This document shows positions 16,501-25,707 of a DNA stretch of 64,000 nt, one piece after another; position 1 is the stretch's first letter, and the number at the start of each line of letters is the position of its first letter. The notes under the pieces were generated by a model. That model was given only the letters and a program-made list of their open reading frames with translations, was not told where the DNA came from and did not search any database. The stretch is from Adineta steineri. Its lineage: Eukaryota; Rotifera; Eurotatoria; Adinetida; Adinetidae. The position numbers and the translations under genes are program-made. The stretch lies in NCBI GenBank assembly GCA_905250115.1, contig CAJNOI010000018.1, forward strand, positions 558,001 through 622,000, in the 5' to 3' direction.

Positions 16501-17093
16501 TTGAATTGATTATATAATCTTTGATTTGTGTTTTGTTTTTTTAGAAATTAGCTACACATCATCATATTGAACCATATGATGATATGAAAACTTCAGCTGG
16601 TGGTAGTGGTGGAAGTTCACAAGATAGTTGTTATGGAAGTAATGATTTATCTCGATCAAGTTCAAGTGCACATGCTGTTGCACGACCTCTTCTTACAGCA
16701 CAACATCGTTCATCAAGTTTAAGTTCAACAAGTGTTGATTATGCTGTACCCACACAACGACATCAATCTTCATTTAATAATAAATCACCAACAGTAGTTA
16801 TTGTAGGTATTCATCAATCGACTGATAGTAACGATGATCATATTCAACAACAACCACATCATTTAAAAACATTTCATTCACCAGCAACATCATCAACTTC
16901 ATCAAGTCATTCAAATTTTAAAAAAACTGTACAATCATTAACGAGAAGACCAATAGCAGATCTACAATCAACCTATTTAACATATGATTCAATTGATACA
17001 CCACCTCCTCCACCGAATATAAATTATTCAAAACATTCTTCTACAACATCATCTTCAGCTATTAGTTCAACATCAAGAGAATACAGTATTTAA
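13534..17093 (+). CDS. Protocadherin with seven cadherin repeats
   Basis: Type I membrane adhesion protein of about 1062 residues. Exons: 13534-14854, 14906-16224, 16545-17093. The ATG at 13534 starts a signal peptide (MYVVIQFVLFFFILKPIS). Seven cadherin repeats follow, bounded by the calcium-binding motifs NINDNQP, DSNDNVP, DVNDCPP, DINDSPP, DTNDNKP and DINDNTP. The seventh repeat lacks a terminal motif. One membrane segment (MILVVVISTILTLVF region) is followed by a basic stop-transfer and a Ser/His-rich tail of about 230 residues. Seven repeats without EGF or laminin domains fit the delta-protocadherin type, known for homophilic cell adhesion in the nervous system. The first intron (14855-14905, 51 nt) has no stop and keeps the frame, so plain ORF calling would translate it. 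Removing it restores a typical repeat ending (RDQG then TGPSLTTQKDITI). The tail exon begins KLATHHHIEPYDDMK. Confidence 0.9.
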
Positions 17094-17336
17094 GAGATTT
17101 TTATATACTCTCTCTCTTATTCTTTTTCTTTTTGATATGCATTCTGAAACAGTGTCTCTCTTGTCTTACTCTCAACAAATTGTGTGCTCATATCTTGTAT
17201 TTTATTTCATACATTGCATTTTTTTTTTATTCCTACTTGAATATAAATAAATATTCAGAAAGTCTTGTATTGCGTATGCCTTTTTCAAAATCAATGATTA
17301 TTAAGAAAATTTTATTTAAAAAAAAACCACAGCTGA
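17094..17336. other. 3' flank of the protocadherin
   Basis: Pyrimidine-rich, AT-rich sequence. It contains an AATAAA hexamer (about 17247) that may be the polyadenylation signal of the protocadherin. No other feature is visible. Confidence 0.4.
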
Positions 17337-17759
17337 TCATAAATGTTCAATATGGTTACCATCGACTGATATACTTCAGTTCATTGTTTTTGACATCGAT
17401 GCAATTTCTAAACTATCGGACGCATTTTGTGTAACCTTTTTACTTCTAAACTAAACAAGAACTGAGGCATCGTCAAGTTATTGGGTAAATTGTACTTTGT
17501 ATGTCTTTCGAGAAATGGAGCAGGCCGTTACGTCAGCTCGAAAATTTGGTTATAGTTCATTTTGACAAACATTATGAACTTCATCGAATTTTTTCTTTGT
17601 AGATTTTAGTAGTCTTCTAGAATGTTGTCTATTTTCTACTGTGCTAGTTTCATAATAAAGTTTAAATGTTTTTCTCATACAACTTTCACTTGCTATATTA
17701 CTGCCAAATTCGATTTGCAGCTTTCGTCTGACTACTTCATGCAATTTAAATTTGATCAT
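17337..17759 (-). mobile_element. Tc1/mariner-type transposase remnant (IS630 superfamily)
   Basis: On the minus strand a frame opens with a helix-turn-helix segment (VVRRKLQIEFGSNIASES, then a KTF...T.TVENR...RRLLK pattern). This is the usual N-terminal DNA-binding part of these transposases. After a stop, the same frame continues with a K-TYKVQFTQ-LDD segment like the family's YKxQLxQxL block. About 20 codons of degraded sequence then lead to an ISVDGNHIEHL ending, which matches the C-terminus of many invertebrate elements of this kind. The DDE catalytic core is missing, so this is an internally deleted, stop-bearing relic of a plain DNA transposon. The first part recurs at 22.5-22.7 kb inside a duplicated segment. 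Confidence 0.65.
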
Positions 17760-17944
17760 TAATAAAATTATTTTAATTCTGATGTTTATAATTATAGATA
17801 TTTATTAGAAAATATACTAAAAACTAAAGCATTGGAAAATAGACTAGCATACTATTTTAAAAAATATGATCAGATCACTTACATCCATTTTTCGTTCAAA
17901 GGTTTGGAATACGTTCATATATAAAAACTGTTTGTTCTTCAATT

Positions 17945-18220
17945 CTATCTGGACTGTACGCCTGTATAAATTATATATTAAAAGAAATTAAAGGGAAATA
18001 ATTAGAAAGAATTTTTACCAGTGGAATATCATGATTGATTATCATCACATAGAGTTTTTGCTATATCATTGTGCACTTCATTTGTCAATCGACTTTCTTT
18101 AGGTTGTTGGCAAGTATTATCAATCGGAGAATTTGGAGTTTGTCTAGCACGATCATTCTGCGGAGAACTGGGACTTTGTTCATCACGGTCATTCGGCATA
18201 AAATAGCTATTTTGATCCAT
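17945..18220 (-). pseudogene. MDQ/MSQ small-protein family, copy A (broken)
   Basis: First exon 18220-18019 and second exon 17961-17945 with GT/AG borders at the same places as four other copies in this window. The protein starts MDQNSYF and contains two imperfect 12-residue repeats (the second reads TPNSPIDNTCQ). It then has the PKESRL.N.VH.D segment shared with copy C. Where other copies have Trp near the end of exon 1, this copy has TGA, so the product would stop about five codons early. The exon 2 tail would read VQSR and stop. Function unknown. It belongs to a duplicated unit that also carries the transposase fragment downstream. Confidence 0.55.
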
Positions 18221-18271
18221 TATTTTCGATGATATAGGTAAATTCAAAATAATTTTTTCTTTGAAAATCAA

Positions 18272-18513
18272 CGATTAATGAAAGTTTAAATATTGTAGAA
18301 ACTGGCCCGGCAGTTCCAGTCTTATATACTTTTGGAATGATAATTGCGTGCCTCTGAATGTAACAGTTGTAAACAACTTATTTTCATCGAGCATCTTTTA
18401 TTTTATAATATTTGTCGTTGGAAAAATCACAAGTGCTGTGTACCAAAAATTTCCCTTTTTTATTGTTTAAGAGAAACAATAATGACGTAATTTAAAAGAT
18501 TTCATTCATATTT
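18272..18513. other. Spacer between copy A and the LTR element
   Basis: AT-rich, no gene seen. It probably contains the 5' flank of copy A. Confidence 0.35.
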
Positions 18514-18784
18514 TGTTACAGTCTTATCGTAACTTGTAGAAGAAGATAATCGTTTTAGAAGTTTAGTCATAGTTCGTTTATTTAAGAAGAAAAAGTGTTA
18601 TCATTTAGTTCATCACTTGGAAATAACACATTTCAATATAAGTCAATAGAATAGAAGAAGAACGCATTAAAATAACGAAAAGGAAAAATACAGAACGAAC
18701 ATATATGTGAAAAATAAGGAGAATATCCCATGTGATCATATACGTGAAGGAATAGCGAACAAATAATCTATATGTTTGTGTACA
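18514..18784 (-). repeat. 3' LTR of the short LTR element
   Basis: 271-nt terminal repeat, TG...CA on the minus strand. It matches 20829-21252 over most of its length. Confidence 0.6.
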
Positions 18785-19482
18785 CCTCCACGTCTCAGCC
18801 AGATATGGTTTACTACATCGAGAAAAAGAAAAAAAATAGGCAAAGTTGAGAAAAGGAGAAAATGTGTGAAACTTTAACAGAAAAAAATAAATAACAAGTT
18901 TTATAATTCAAAGTTAATAGTTATCAAATTTAAAGAAGAAAAAAAATATATATGAGAGAAACATTCATTTTAATTGTTACCATTTGAATATCATGATTCT
19001 CATATTGTAATTCTTCATATTGTATATCAGTATGTGTATTTGGAGAGTTGCCACCATCTCAACACATTATGTTGAAAAAATTTCCTAATTGTTAAAGTAT
19101 TATTGTACCAAACGTGAATCGTATATTGGATCAGATCAATTGATATCGACGTTTTGCATATTATTATCGTTGTTGAATATTACGTCGCCATTGATCCATA
19201 TAAACTTTCTAAAATCTAAGAAGATAATCTCAATAAGCATTAACTAATGGAATAATGACTTGTGCTTTTGTTGGATAAGACTGAATGTCCAGTGTTCAAA
19301 TAATAGACACTATAGATCAATGGGTTTGGTGTTAAATGTCGAAAAGGAAAAAGTATACAGTATAAAGACCGAAAAGACTAACGTCGAATAGAATAGATAA
19401 TCAGTAGGAAACGGTCGAAAGGAAAATGTAGATAGACAAAATATCGAAAATGAAGTTTTTTATTTTTATTTTTATATGACAG

Positions 19483-19615
19483 GATGGGTATGGGTGAGTG
19501 TGGGTGTAGGTACGGAGAGAGTCCGAGTGCCTGATAAAGGAAGAGATTCTCGAACCTACAGCCACACCCACACTGACGTTCACATCCGCTCCTACACCCA
19601 CACCCTCCCCCACCG
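19483..19615. repeat. Telomere-like inverted repeat (TGTGGG / CCCACA)
   Basis: A G-rich arm (19483-19512; GGGTATGGGTGAGTGTGGG) faces a C-rich arm (19551-19615; CCACACCCACAC and CTACACCCACACCC) across about 40 nt. The units resemble the TGTGGG telomere repeat of bdelloids in degenerate form. It lies inside the LTR element. Confidence 0.6.
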
Positions 19616-20340
19616 CTAATAGTAATTACAACAATAAAATAACGACCAATATAGACATATTTTTAGAATTACTTTTTATCTTTTCTACATTTTCCTTTCA
19701 CTTCATTCATACTTAAGCTCGTTTCTATGTTTTCCACTTTTCTATGTTTACCTTTCAATATTTTCCTATTTATCATTGAAACCTTCGCTATTGTTACTTT
19801 CGATATTTTCCTATTTTTTTTTCGGCATTTTCCTTTTCGACATTTTCCGTCAATCCGCTCATCTAATTACTCTCATACAACGCTTCCTGCCCTATCTGAC
19901 GGAAAGTAATAAATTGTAAAAAAAAAGAGAATTTTGAAACAAGTATTTGGAAACCGATGCAATGGAGTATAAAATTTAATCATCTTTTGAGCTGGGACTA
20001 GTAAAACTTTCGTACGAAATTAAGAATAATTTCTTCTTCAAAAAAACTTCCACACAAAATAAGTGCTAAAGTAAATTCCATTATTCTTTAGATTCTCACT
20101 ACTCTTCCTTAGCATGAACTGAGAGGCAAGTTACTTCTTAAAATTAATTTAATCAATTAGTGGTGACATACATTTTACATGATCTTCTGTTTTGTCTAAC
20201 GTGAAAGTTTGACACTTTGCAGGTTCTCGTCAAATTACGTTTTCTAATCTAGCATTGCTCAGAAACTTCATATGACACTTTTGAAATCAATAATATATTG
20301 TGGAAAACTAGTTATTTTAAATTATGAAATTCAATTACCT

Positions 20341-20802
20341 TCATTTCTTGAAAGTGTCATGATTCGTGCCGTTGGACCAAGTTGAATTCGACGTGATTTC
20401 AGACGTACGATGATACACGATGGTTGTAGTATTCCGATCAACCATAGTTCGAAGACGGTTCTTACGTTCTTCTGAGTCAGGGCATCTAGGACAAATAAAT
20501 GTTTCTAGTTGCAGCTCGATTTTCTTCGCAACTGCTCCACGTAAGCAATTATCACAAAGTGTGTGCGAACACTGGTTAACTGTATAATGATATATGTATA
20601 AGCAATCAAAACAGGACGTGCTTGATTGATGGATTCGTTGTGCCATACTATCTTGGCGATAGATACGACGATTGACGTAAGTTTGTTTTGTTTTAAATGG
20701 TCCTTGTTCGATAGCAAAAGTGAGAAAGACTAGGTCACAACACCTACTACTGATTAATAATAAGACACTTGTGGGATCCGTACGTTTTGCCGATGATTGC
20801 AA
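20341..20802 (-). CDS. RING-finger (C3HC4) frame inside the LTR element
   Basis: 153-residue frame in the sense orientation of the LTR element, starting just after its 5' LTR in the place gag would occupy. Residues about 60-110 show the spacing C-x2-C-x10-C-x-H-x2-C-x2-C-x17-C-x2-C (CFDC, then QCSHTLCDNC, then CPRCP). This fits a RING-HC zinc finger, the domain of many E3 ubiquitin ligases. The rest has no recognised domain: the N-terminal third is hydrophobic and the C-terminal tail is Ser/Thr/Asn-rich. Either the element captured a host RING exon or this is a lineage-specific accessory protein of the element. Whether it is expressed cannot be told from sequence. Confidence 0.5.
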   Translation of the reverse strand: MQSSAKRTDPTSVLLLISSRCCDLVFLTFAIEQGPFKTKQTYVNRRIYRQDSMAQRIHQSSTSCFDCLYIYHYTVNQCSHTLCDNCLRGAVAKKIELQLETFICPRCPDSEERKNRLRTMVDRNTTTIVYHRTSEITSNSTWSNGTNHDTFKK

Positions 20803-20828
20803 TTCGATAATGTGGCTTGTGCACCAAT

Positions 20829-21252
20829 TGTTAGTCTTGACGTAATTTGTAGAAGAAGATGATCGTTTTGGAAGCTTGGTAATAGTTTGTTTATTAAAAA
20901 AAAAACACGAGTATTTATAGGAGGAGAAATGGTTACTTTGATTATTCCCACCCCTTGTGATACAAACTATTCTAGGAAAAATACCTAAGTGACATCATTT
21001 AGTTCATCACTTGGAAATAACACATTTCAATATAAGTCAAAAGAATAGAAGAAGAACGCATTAGAATACAGAAAAGGAAAAATACCAAACGAACATATAT
21101 GTGAAAAATAAGGAGAAAATCCCATATAATCATATACGAAGGAAAAGAGGAAAATACCGTATAGATATATAAACGTGAAGAAAAAGAAAAAAATAGTATA
21201 TGATCATATATGTGAATTAATAGCAAACAAATAGTCTGTATGTTCGTTTACA
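20829..21252 (-). repeat. 5' LTR of the short LTR element
   Basis: 424-nt terminal repeat with a TATA box (CCTATAAATAC) and AATAAA, TG...CA on the minus strand. Its outer edge cuts directly into the 3' side of duplicated copy B sequence. Confidence 0.6.
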
Positions 21253-21479
21253 AATACTATTTTAAAAAATATGATCGGATCGTTTGAATTTACTTTTCGT
21301 TCAAAGTTTTGAAATATCTTCCAGAATGAAACAAGCACATTTTCTTCTTAACTAATCATACTTGCATTGAATAAATAGACAATTGGCATGTCACAAAAAT
21401 TCATTTTTGAATCAATATTATTTACAACAATGTTGTAACAACATTGTCATCATATACAAAAATTGTTTCTTCTTCAATT

Positions 21480-21713
21480 CTACCTTGATTGTATCCCTGT
21501 ATAAATTATATATTACGAGAAATTAATGGAAAGTAACTATGAAGTATTTTTACTAGAAGAATCCAATGACTGTCTGTATGGTTCATAAATTGGTTGACCA
21601 GGGCTATAACTAAGTAAAGCCTGCTGTAATTCATCGTTCGGCTGACTCATAATACCAGATTCCTGAGATTGCTCAGGAAGATTACATTGGGTACAGTCAT
21701 TAACTTGACTCAT
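21480..21713 (-). CDS. MSQ small-protein family, copy B
   Basis: Two exons: 21713-21554 and 21496-21480, giving 58 residues. It begins MSQVNDCTQ, has an ESGIMSQPNDELQQALL block equivalent to the GIKSEPSDYIQKAL block of copy D, and ends SLDSS joined to RIQSR and a stop in exon 2. The Trp of the shared SWN motif is Leu here. There is no signal peptide, membrane segment or known domain; the protein is polar and Gln/Ser-rich. The same exon layout and the stop shortly after the splice in five copies argue that this is a real gene family. Function unknown. About 370 nt of its upstream region is shared with copy E. Confidence 0.55.
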
Positions 21714-21773
21714 TACTTTAAATTATATGTCTACGAAAATAAAAGAATATTTACACGTTTTAAAAATATAAAT

Positions 21774-22142
21774 TAGTTTTGTATCTTGTAATGTAATAGT
21801 AAGATATTTTAAACGAATTTCATACCTTTTATTAAACTGTAACAATTGATTTCAATAGTTACTCCAGATAATATAAATAAATTGCAATAGTTTTTTGTAA
21901 ACCAGTGATTAACGGTAGTTTAAATATAACCAAGACTGATTAATGTTTTGATTTGTATATAAGTGATCACTGTGGTATCTGTAAGTTTTCATTATAGTCA
22001 ATAGTATTATATACTTTTAGTATATCATATGGTTATTGTCCATCAGTTAAGGAGTAGGAAAAAATAATGTATCATAATAATGACTTCCTGAATTTTTCTT
22101 TCTTCGACAAAAATAACTCAATGGAATACCATTCGTATTCAT
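21774..22142. repeat. Duplicated upstream segment (copy B), matches 32913-33283
   Basis: Near-identical stretches (GTAATGTAATAGTAAGATAT; TTGCAATAGTTTTTTGTAAA; CTTCCTGAATTTTTCTTTCT) occur in the same order upstream of copies B and E. This is a dispersed segmental duplication that includes the putative promoter. Confidence 0.7.
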
Positions 22143-22254
22143 TTAGTTATTTCAGAACCTTATCATACATTTTTTTTTCGTTCTGTTTAATACAGACAAA
22201 GTATATTTTTATACATGATTCGTAATACTCATCAAACCTTGGTTAACAAATTAC

Positions 22255-22470
22255 AAACATTTCAATGGAATTAAATAATCGTGAAATATGGATGTAGTTA
22301 ATGTTTCTTTGTATTTCGATTCTTTTATCAAATTTATAACAAAAAAATTTCGGTTTTAATTTTTGTTTAGATAAATTATAGTGTACATAGGTTTAAAAAT
22401 TAAGAATAATAAATGATTGTGAATACGTTTTTATCATATAACACAAAAATGAACAATAGTACAACTGGAG
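22255..22470. repeat. Duplicated segment, matches 31905-32135
   Basis: Shared blocks (ATGTAGTTAATGTTTCTTTG; ATCAAATTTATAACAA) tie the far upstream flank of copy B to the upstream flank of copy D. Confidence 0.65.
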
Positions 22471-22495
22471 AAAGATAGAAATTGTTTTGATCCGA

Positions 22496-22684
22496 CTAAT
22501 AAAAGAAAGCGACTTTTTTCTTTATAATTTTTAGTAGTCTACCGAAATGTTCTCTTTTTTCTACTACGCTAGTTTTAGAAGAAATTTCAAATGTTTTTCT
22601 AATACAACTTTCACTTGCTATATTGTTGCCATATTCGATTTGCAACTTTCGTCTCACTACTACAGGCGACTCAAATTTGGTCAT
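22496..22684 (-). mobile_element. Second Tc1/mariner HTH fragment, in a duplicated unit
   Basis: Minus-strand frame from ATG 22684 with the same helix-turn-helix segment as 17.7 kb (VVVRRKLQIEYGNNIASES, then KTFE). It ends soon after the KIIKKK stretch. The flank just upstream (CATTAATAAAATTATTT plus the following 25 nt) is shared with the 17.7-kb copy. The fragment was therefore probably multiplied with the neighbouring small gene and did not insert twice. Confidence 0.55.
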
Positions 22685-23010
22685 TAATAAAATTATTTGA
22701 ATTCTGATGATTATAAGTATAGGCATATATTACAAAATATACTAAAAATTAAAGCTATAAAAAATATACAAAAAACTAAAATATTAAAAAGTACAATAAC
22801 ATACTATTCAGAAAAATATATAACAGTGGTTTGCATTAACGTTTCATTCAAAGTTTTGGAATATCTTCCAGAATGAAATAAGTACATTTTCTTCTTAATT
22901 AATCATTTGTGCATTGAATAAATTGACAGTTGACATGAAGCAAAAATTCATTTTTGAACAGCATTATTTCAGACGTTTTCATCATATACCAAAACTCTCT
23001 TCTACGATCA

Positions 23011-23325
23011 TTAATTGGATCTACTATACCCTACATAAATTACAAATTATAAGAAATTGAAGAAAAGTAATTATAAAAAATGTTTACCACTGGAATTCCA
23101 TGTTTGATTATCAACACATAGAATTTCTGGGAAATCGTCGTGCACAAGGTTTATCAATCGATTTTCTTCAGGTTGTTGAGAAGTATTATCCGGCGTAGAA
23201 TTTGGAGTTTGTTCAATACGACTATCTTGCATAGAGTTTGAAGTTTGTCCATTATAAGTATCCAGCGTAGAATTTTGGGTTTGTTGAGCAGAAATATGCT
23301 GTATAAAATCAGTATTTTGATCCAT
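23011..23325 (-). CDS. MDQ small-protein family, copy C
   Basis: Two exons: 23325-23088 and 23030-23011, giving 85 residues from the MDQNTDF start. An in-frame ATG at 23397 would add 24 residues (MDQRTDTTVIKEK...). The middle holds three imperfect 12-residue units (TQNSTLDTYNGQ, TSNSMQDSRIEQ, TPNSTPDNTSQ). Then come PEENRLINLVHDDFPE, a QTWNSSG splice-site motif, and the exon 2 tail YSRSN plus stop. It is polar, with no known domain. The MDQ start is preferred because copy A shares it and the other copies start at the equivalent place. Closest relative in the window: copy A. Confidence 0.5.
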
Positions 23326-23482
23326 TATTTTCGATGATATAGATAAATTTGAAATAATTTTTTCTTTGATCACTGTGGTATCTGTACGTTGATCCATTAT
23401 AATGAATTAATAGTATATATTTATAGGCCTTAATACAATTATTATCCAACATGACGTGTAGGGAGTTACTACTGCTTGATAA

Positions 23483-23492
23483 NNNNNNNNNN
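23483..23492. other. Assembly gap (10 N)
   Basis: Ten N mark a scaffold join of unknown true size. The small-gene duplications lie to its left and the nested transposons to its right, so the adjacency of the two sides is not proven by sequence. Confidence 0.99.
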
Positions 23493-24179
23493 ATTCGAGT
23501 TTCTTCGTCAAATATTATTAATAGTAACTACAAGTTGGCGTCTACTACATTCTTTTCTTTCTTTTAAAAGATATTTTACTTTTATGTTGATCTTATTTAT
23601 TTTATCGTTACTATAGTTAGCTTCCAGTAGACTGACGGGAGACGACAAGTGATTTTTCTATTGAAATACTCTAAATGAAGTCTGGTGATAACAGGATCTA
23701 CTGAGTTTTCTTGTACATGACTGTTGAAGTAAAAAATCAACAACAAAATAAAGGGGGCTTAATAATTAGCTAACTCTTTTTCTAAAACAATTCTCTGATT
23801 GGTGCCTACTTAAAAAAATCAGCGTCCTCTGTCTCACAAAACAAATTAAATGGCAGCGCGCTGAACTCGTATGCAAAACTTCCTTTGATTGTCATTAACT
23901 AATAAATCATATTATTTCGACAAGAATAATTTGTATAAAGTAAGAATAACAGTTGTATAGTCTCTCCGAGTCAATTGTTTCTTTCGTCTGAATTGGTAAG
24001 ACAATAAGTTTTTTCTTATTGAAATGAGTTTATGAAAATTGTTCGTCTTTATAAGAAAGTTGCATTATCATTGTCGAAAATTAGTTTTATCTTTCTATCA
24101 ATTAGATCGTTGAACTCAATGACAAAAAAAAACACATCAATACTTTTCATGTACTTCAAAAATCTTTAAACATTATATA
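23493..24179. other. Non-coding stretch right of the gap
   Basis: AT-rich, no coding frame, RNA gene or repeat structure recognised. Confidence 0.4.
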
Positions 24180-25250
24180 AACCTCCCTCTATATTAAAAG
24201 ACCCTTCCATAATAGAAGACCCGGGTCTTCAAATTAAAAATAAATTTTTAAGTTATTAGTTTTTTTCATTAAATTGTCCATATTATTGTGTGTTGTGCAA
24301 CGAAAGATACAGAAGAATTGAAAATATAGTAATAGCTCGTTTATGCACATCTACAAAATGTTTTCTTCACGTGAAAATAGACACAAATCGACTAATATTA
24401 AAAATAAGAGGACAATCAGAACGAAGATGCAGAAAATTATATGTGAATACACCGGTCCCATTTAACATCGAGAGCAACAAAAATTGAAACAACTCAATTT
24501 GCATCAATTTGTGAACAAAAACTATTTGCAGTTATTGTTTGTGTTTTTCTATTTTTATCAGAGTCGGAGTTGAAAAGGGCTGAGTTATAACTTGAGTTAC
24601 AACTTTTGAGTTATAAATAATCAACTTTTCGGTCCAAAAGCTATTTTGGTTATAACTTTAAACTGTGGTTATAATATTTAACCGTGGCTAATGTAAGTTA
24701 TTATTTCAAATCTGTCAACTGGGTAGAATTTCTATCTCTTTAATATTAATGAGTAAATGAACCGAAGCCGTATTTTACAATATAGTTCATACCATTTTAT
24801 CATTACCTTCTAAAAAATTCGTATTATCTCCTGAAATAAAGTTCAATTTTTAATTAAGAACTATCTGTCAAACAATGGCTTCAGTTCAGTTACTCATTAA
24901 GAATAAAGAGAGAGAAATTCTATCTAATTAACAGAATTGTGATAATAACTTATATTAACCACGGTTAAATGTTATAATCAAGGTTGAAAGTTATAACTAC
25001 GGTTGTAATCATTTTAACTTTTCAAAATCTCATATTAAGTCCCACTCTGATTTTTATTTTATATTTATTAAATTATATAATCATGACGAACGATATTCCC
25101 TGAAACTTCACAAAATGTGATATTGATTTTTGGTAGTTTACGCTCCCAAATTCATATTATAAGGCCACCCCATAATAGAAGACCCCTTTAAAAGATTGAT
25201 CCGCAAAAAATAATAGTAGACTAGGGAGTCTTTTATTACAGAGGGGGGTT
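24180..25250. mobile_element. Inverted-repeat DNA element of unknown family, host of a nested MITE
   Basis: The ends are inverted copies: AACCTCCCTCTATATTAAAA on the left against AACCCCCCTCTGTAATAAAA read inward from the right, followed by AGAC. A subterminal motif (CATAATAGAAGACCC) occurs near both ends in the same orientation. Without the nested 491-nt element the unit is about 580 nt and holds only a short frame (24290-24487), so it is likely non-autonomous. No convincing target-site duplication was seen, so the superfamily is left open. Confidence 0.55.
24559..25049. mobile_element. hAT-type MITE (foldback), 491 nt
   Basis: Both ends read CAGAGT[C/G]GGA, and the arms stay complementary for about 200 nt (shared blocks TTATAA, TTTAACCGTGG, TAGAATTTCT, AATGAGTAA). 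The element is flanked by the identical 8-mer ATTTTTAT at 24551-24558 and 25050-25057. A CAG-start terminal repeat with an 8-bp target duplication is the signature of hAT transposons. It has no coding capacity. It sits inside the 24.18-25.25 kb element and so inserted later. Confidence 0.75.
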
Positions 25251-25707
25251 CACAGTGGGCTATAATACTCACAATATCACAGCGACACTCAGTCACATAT
25301 CTGTGCCCACACCTACCATTTCTCTAGGCACAGACCATAATTGCATAGTTCCTACCGATTTAATTCAATTGATAGAACTCACCGTCACTTATTGGAAGAT
25401 TTCTTGAGTAGCTCTTTTTACCTTTATTTTGAACGTATAAGTATACATACACAATCACAATGACATCAAGCATAATAAAATATAGGAAAAGCGAAACGAA
25501 CAAATATATATGATTATGTACGTGCAGGGTATTATATGAGAAAGCAAACACAAAAAAGACGACGATATATCCGCGAAGATATTATATAAGAAAGAGACAT
25601 GTTTTAAGGTTGAACACATATGAAAAATCAAGAAAACGTCAACGCATTATGCGGCATTTTTAAAGTTTCATTGTGAACGATAATAATCAGCGGTAAGTCC
25701 TTGTACA
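25251..25707. other. 3' flank of the NHL gene
   Basis: AT-rich, no gene. Part of it (about 25430-25560) resembles the LTRs at 18.5/21.2 kb in wording (CGAACAAATATATATGA, ACGTG) but too weakly to call a copy. Confidence 0.35.

Larger units (their letters stand above)
18514..21252 (-). mobile_element. Short LTR retroelement fossil carrying a RING-finger frame
   Basis: Two direct repeats in the same orientation bound the unit: 18514-18784 (271 nt) and 20829-21252 (424 nt). Read on the minus strand both begin TGTA and end TAACA. They share most of their sequence, and the second holds a stretch absent from the first. The longer copy contains a TATA box (CCTATAAATAC) and an AATAAA just before its end, as a promoter-bearing LTR would. 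Next to it, inside the element, ATTGGTGCACAAGCC sits where a primer-binding site is expected. A short purine run (GTGGAGG) abuts the other LTR. The 2.0-kb interior has no recognisable reverse transcriptase or integrase, so it is non-autonomous or internally reduced and looks broken. LTR divergence suggests it is not recent. I saw no target-site duplication. The family is unknown. Confidence 0.6.

Noticed and set aside
25390-25570. Third copy of the 18.5/21.2-kb LTR
   Set aside because: Only short scattered words match and no TG...CA borders could be placed.
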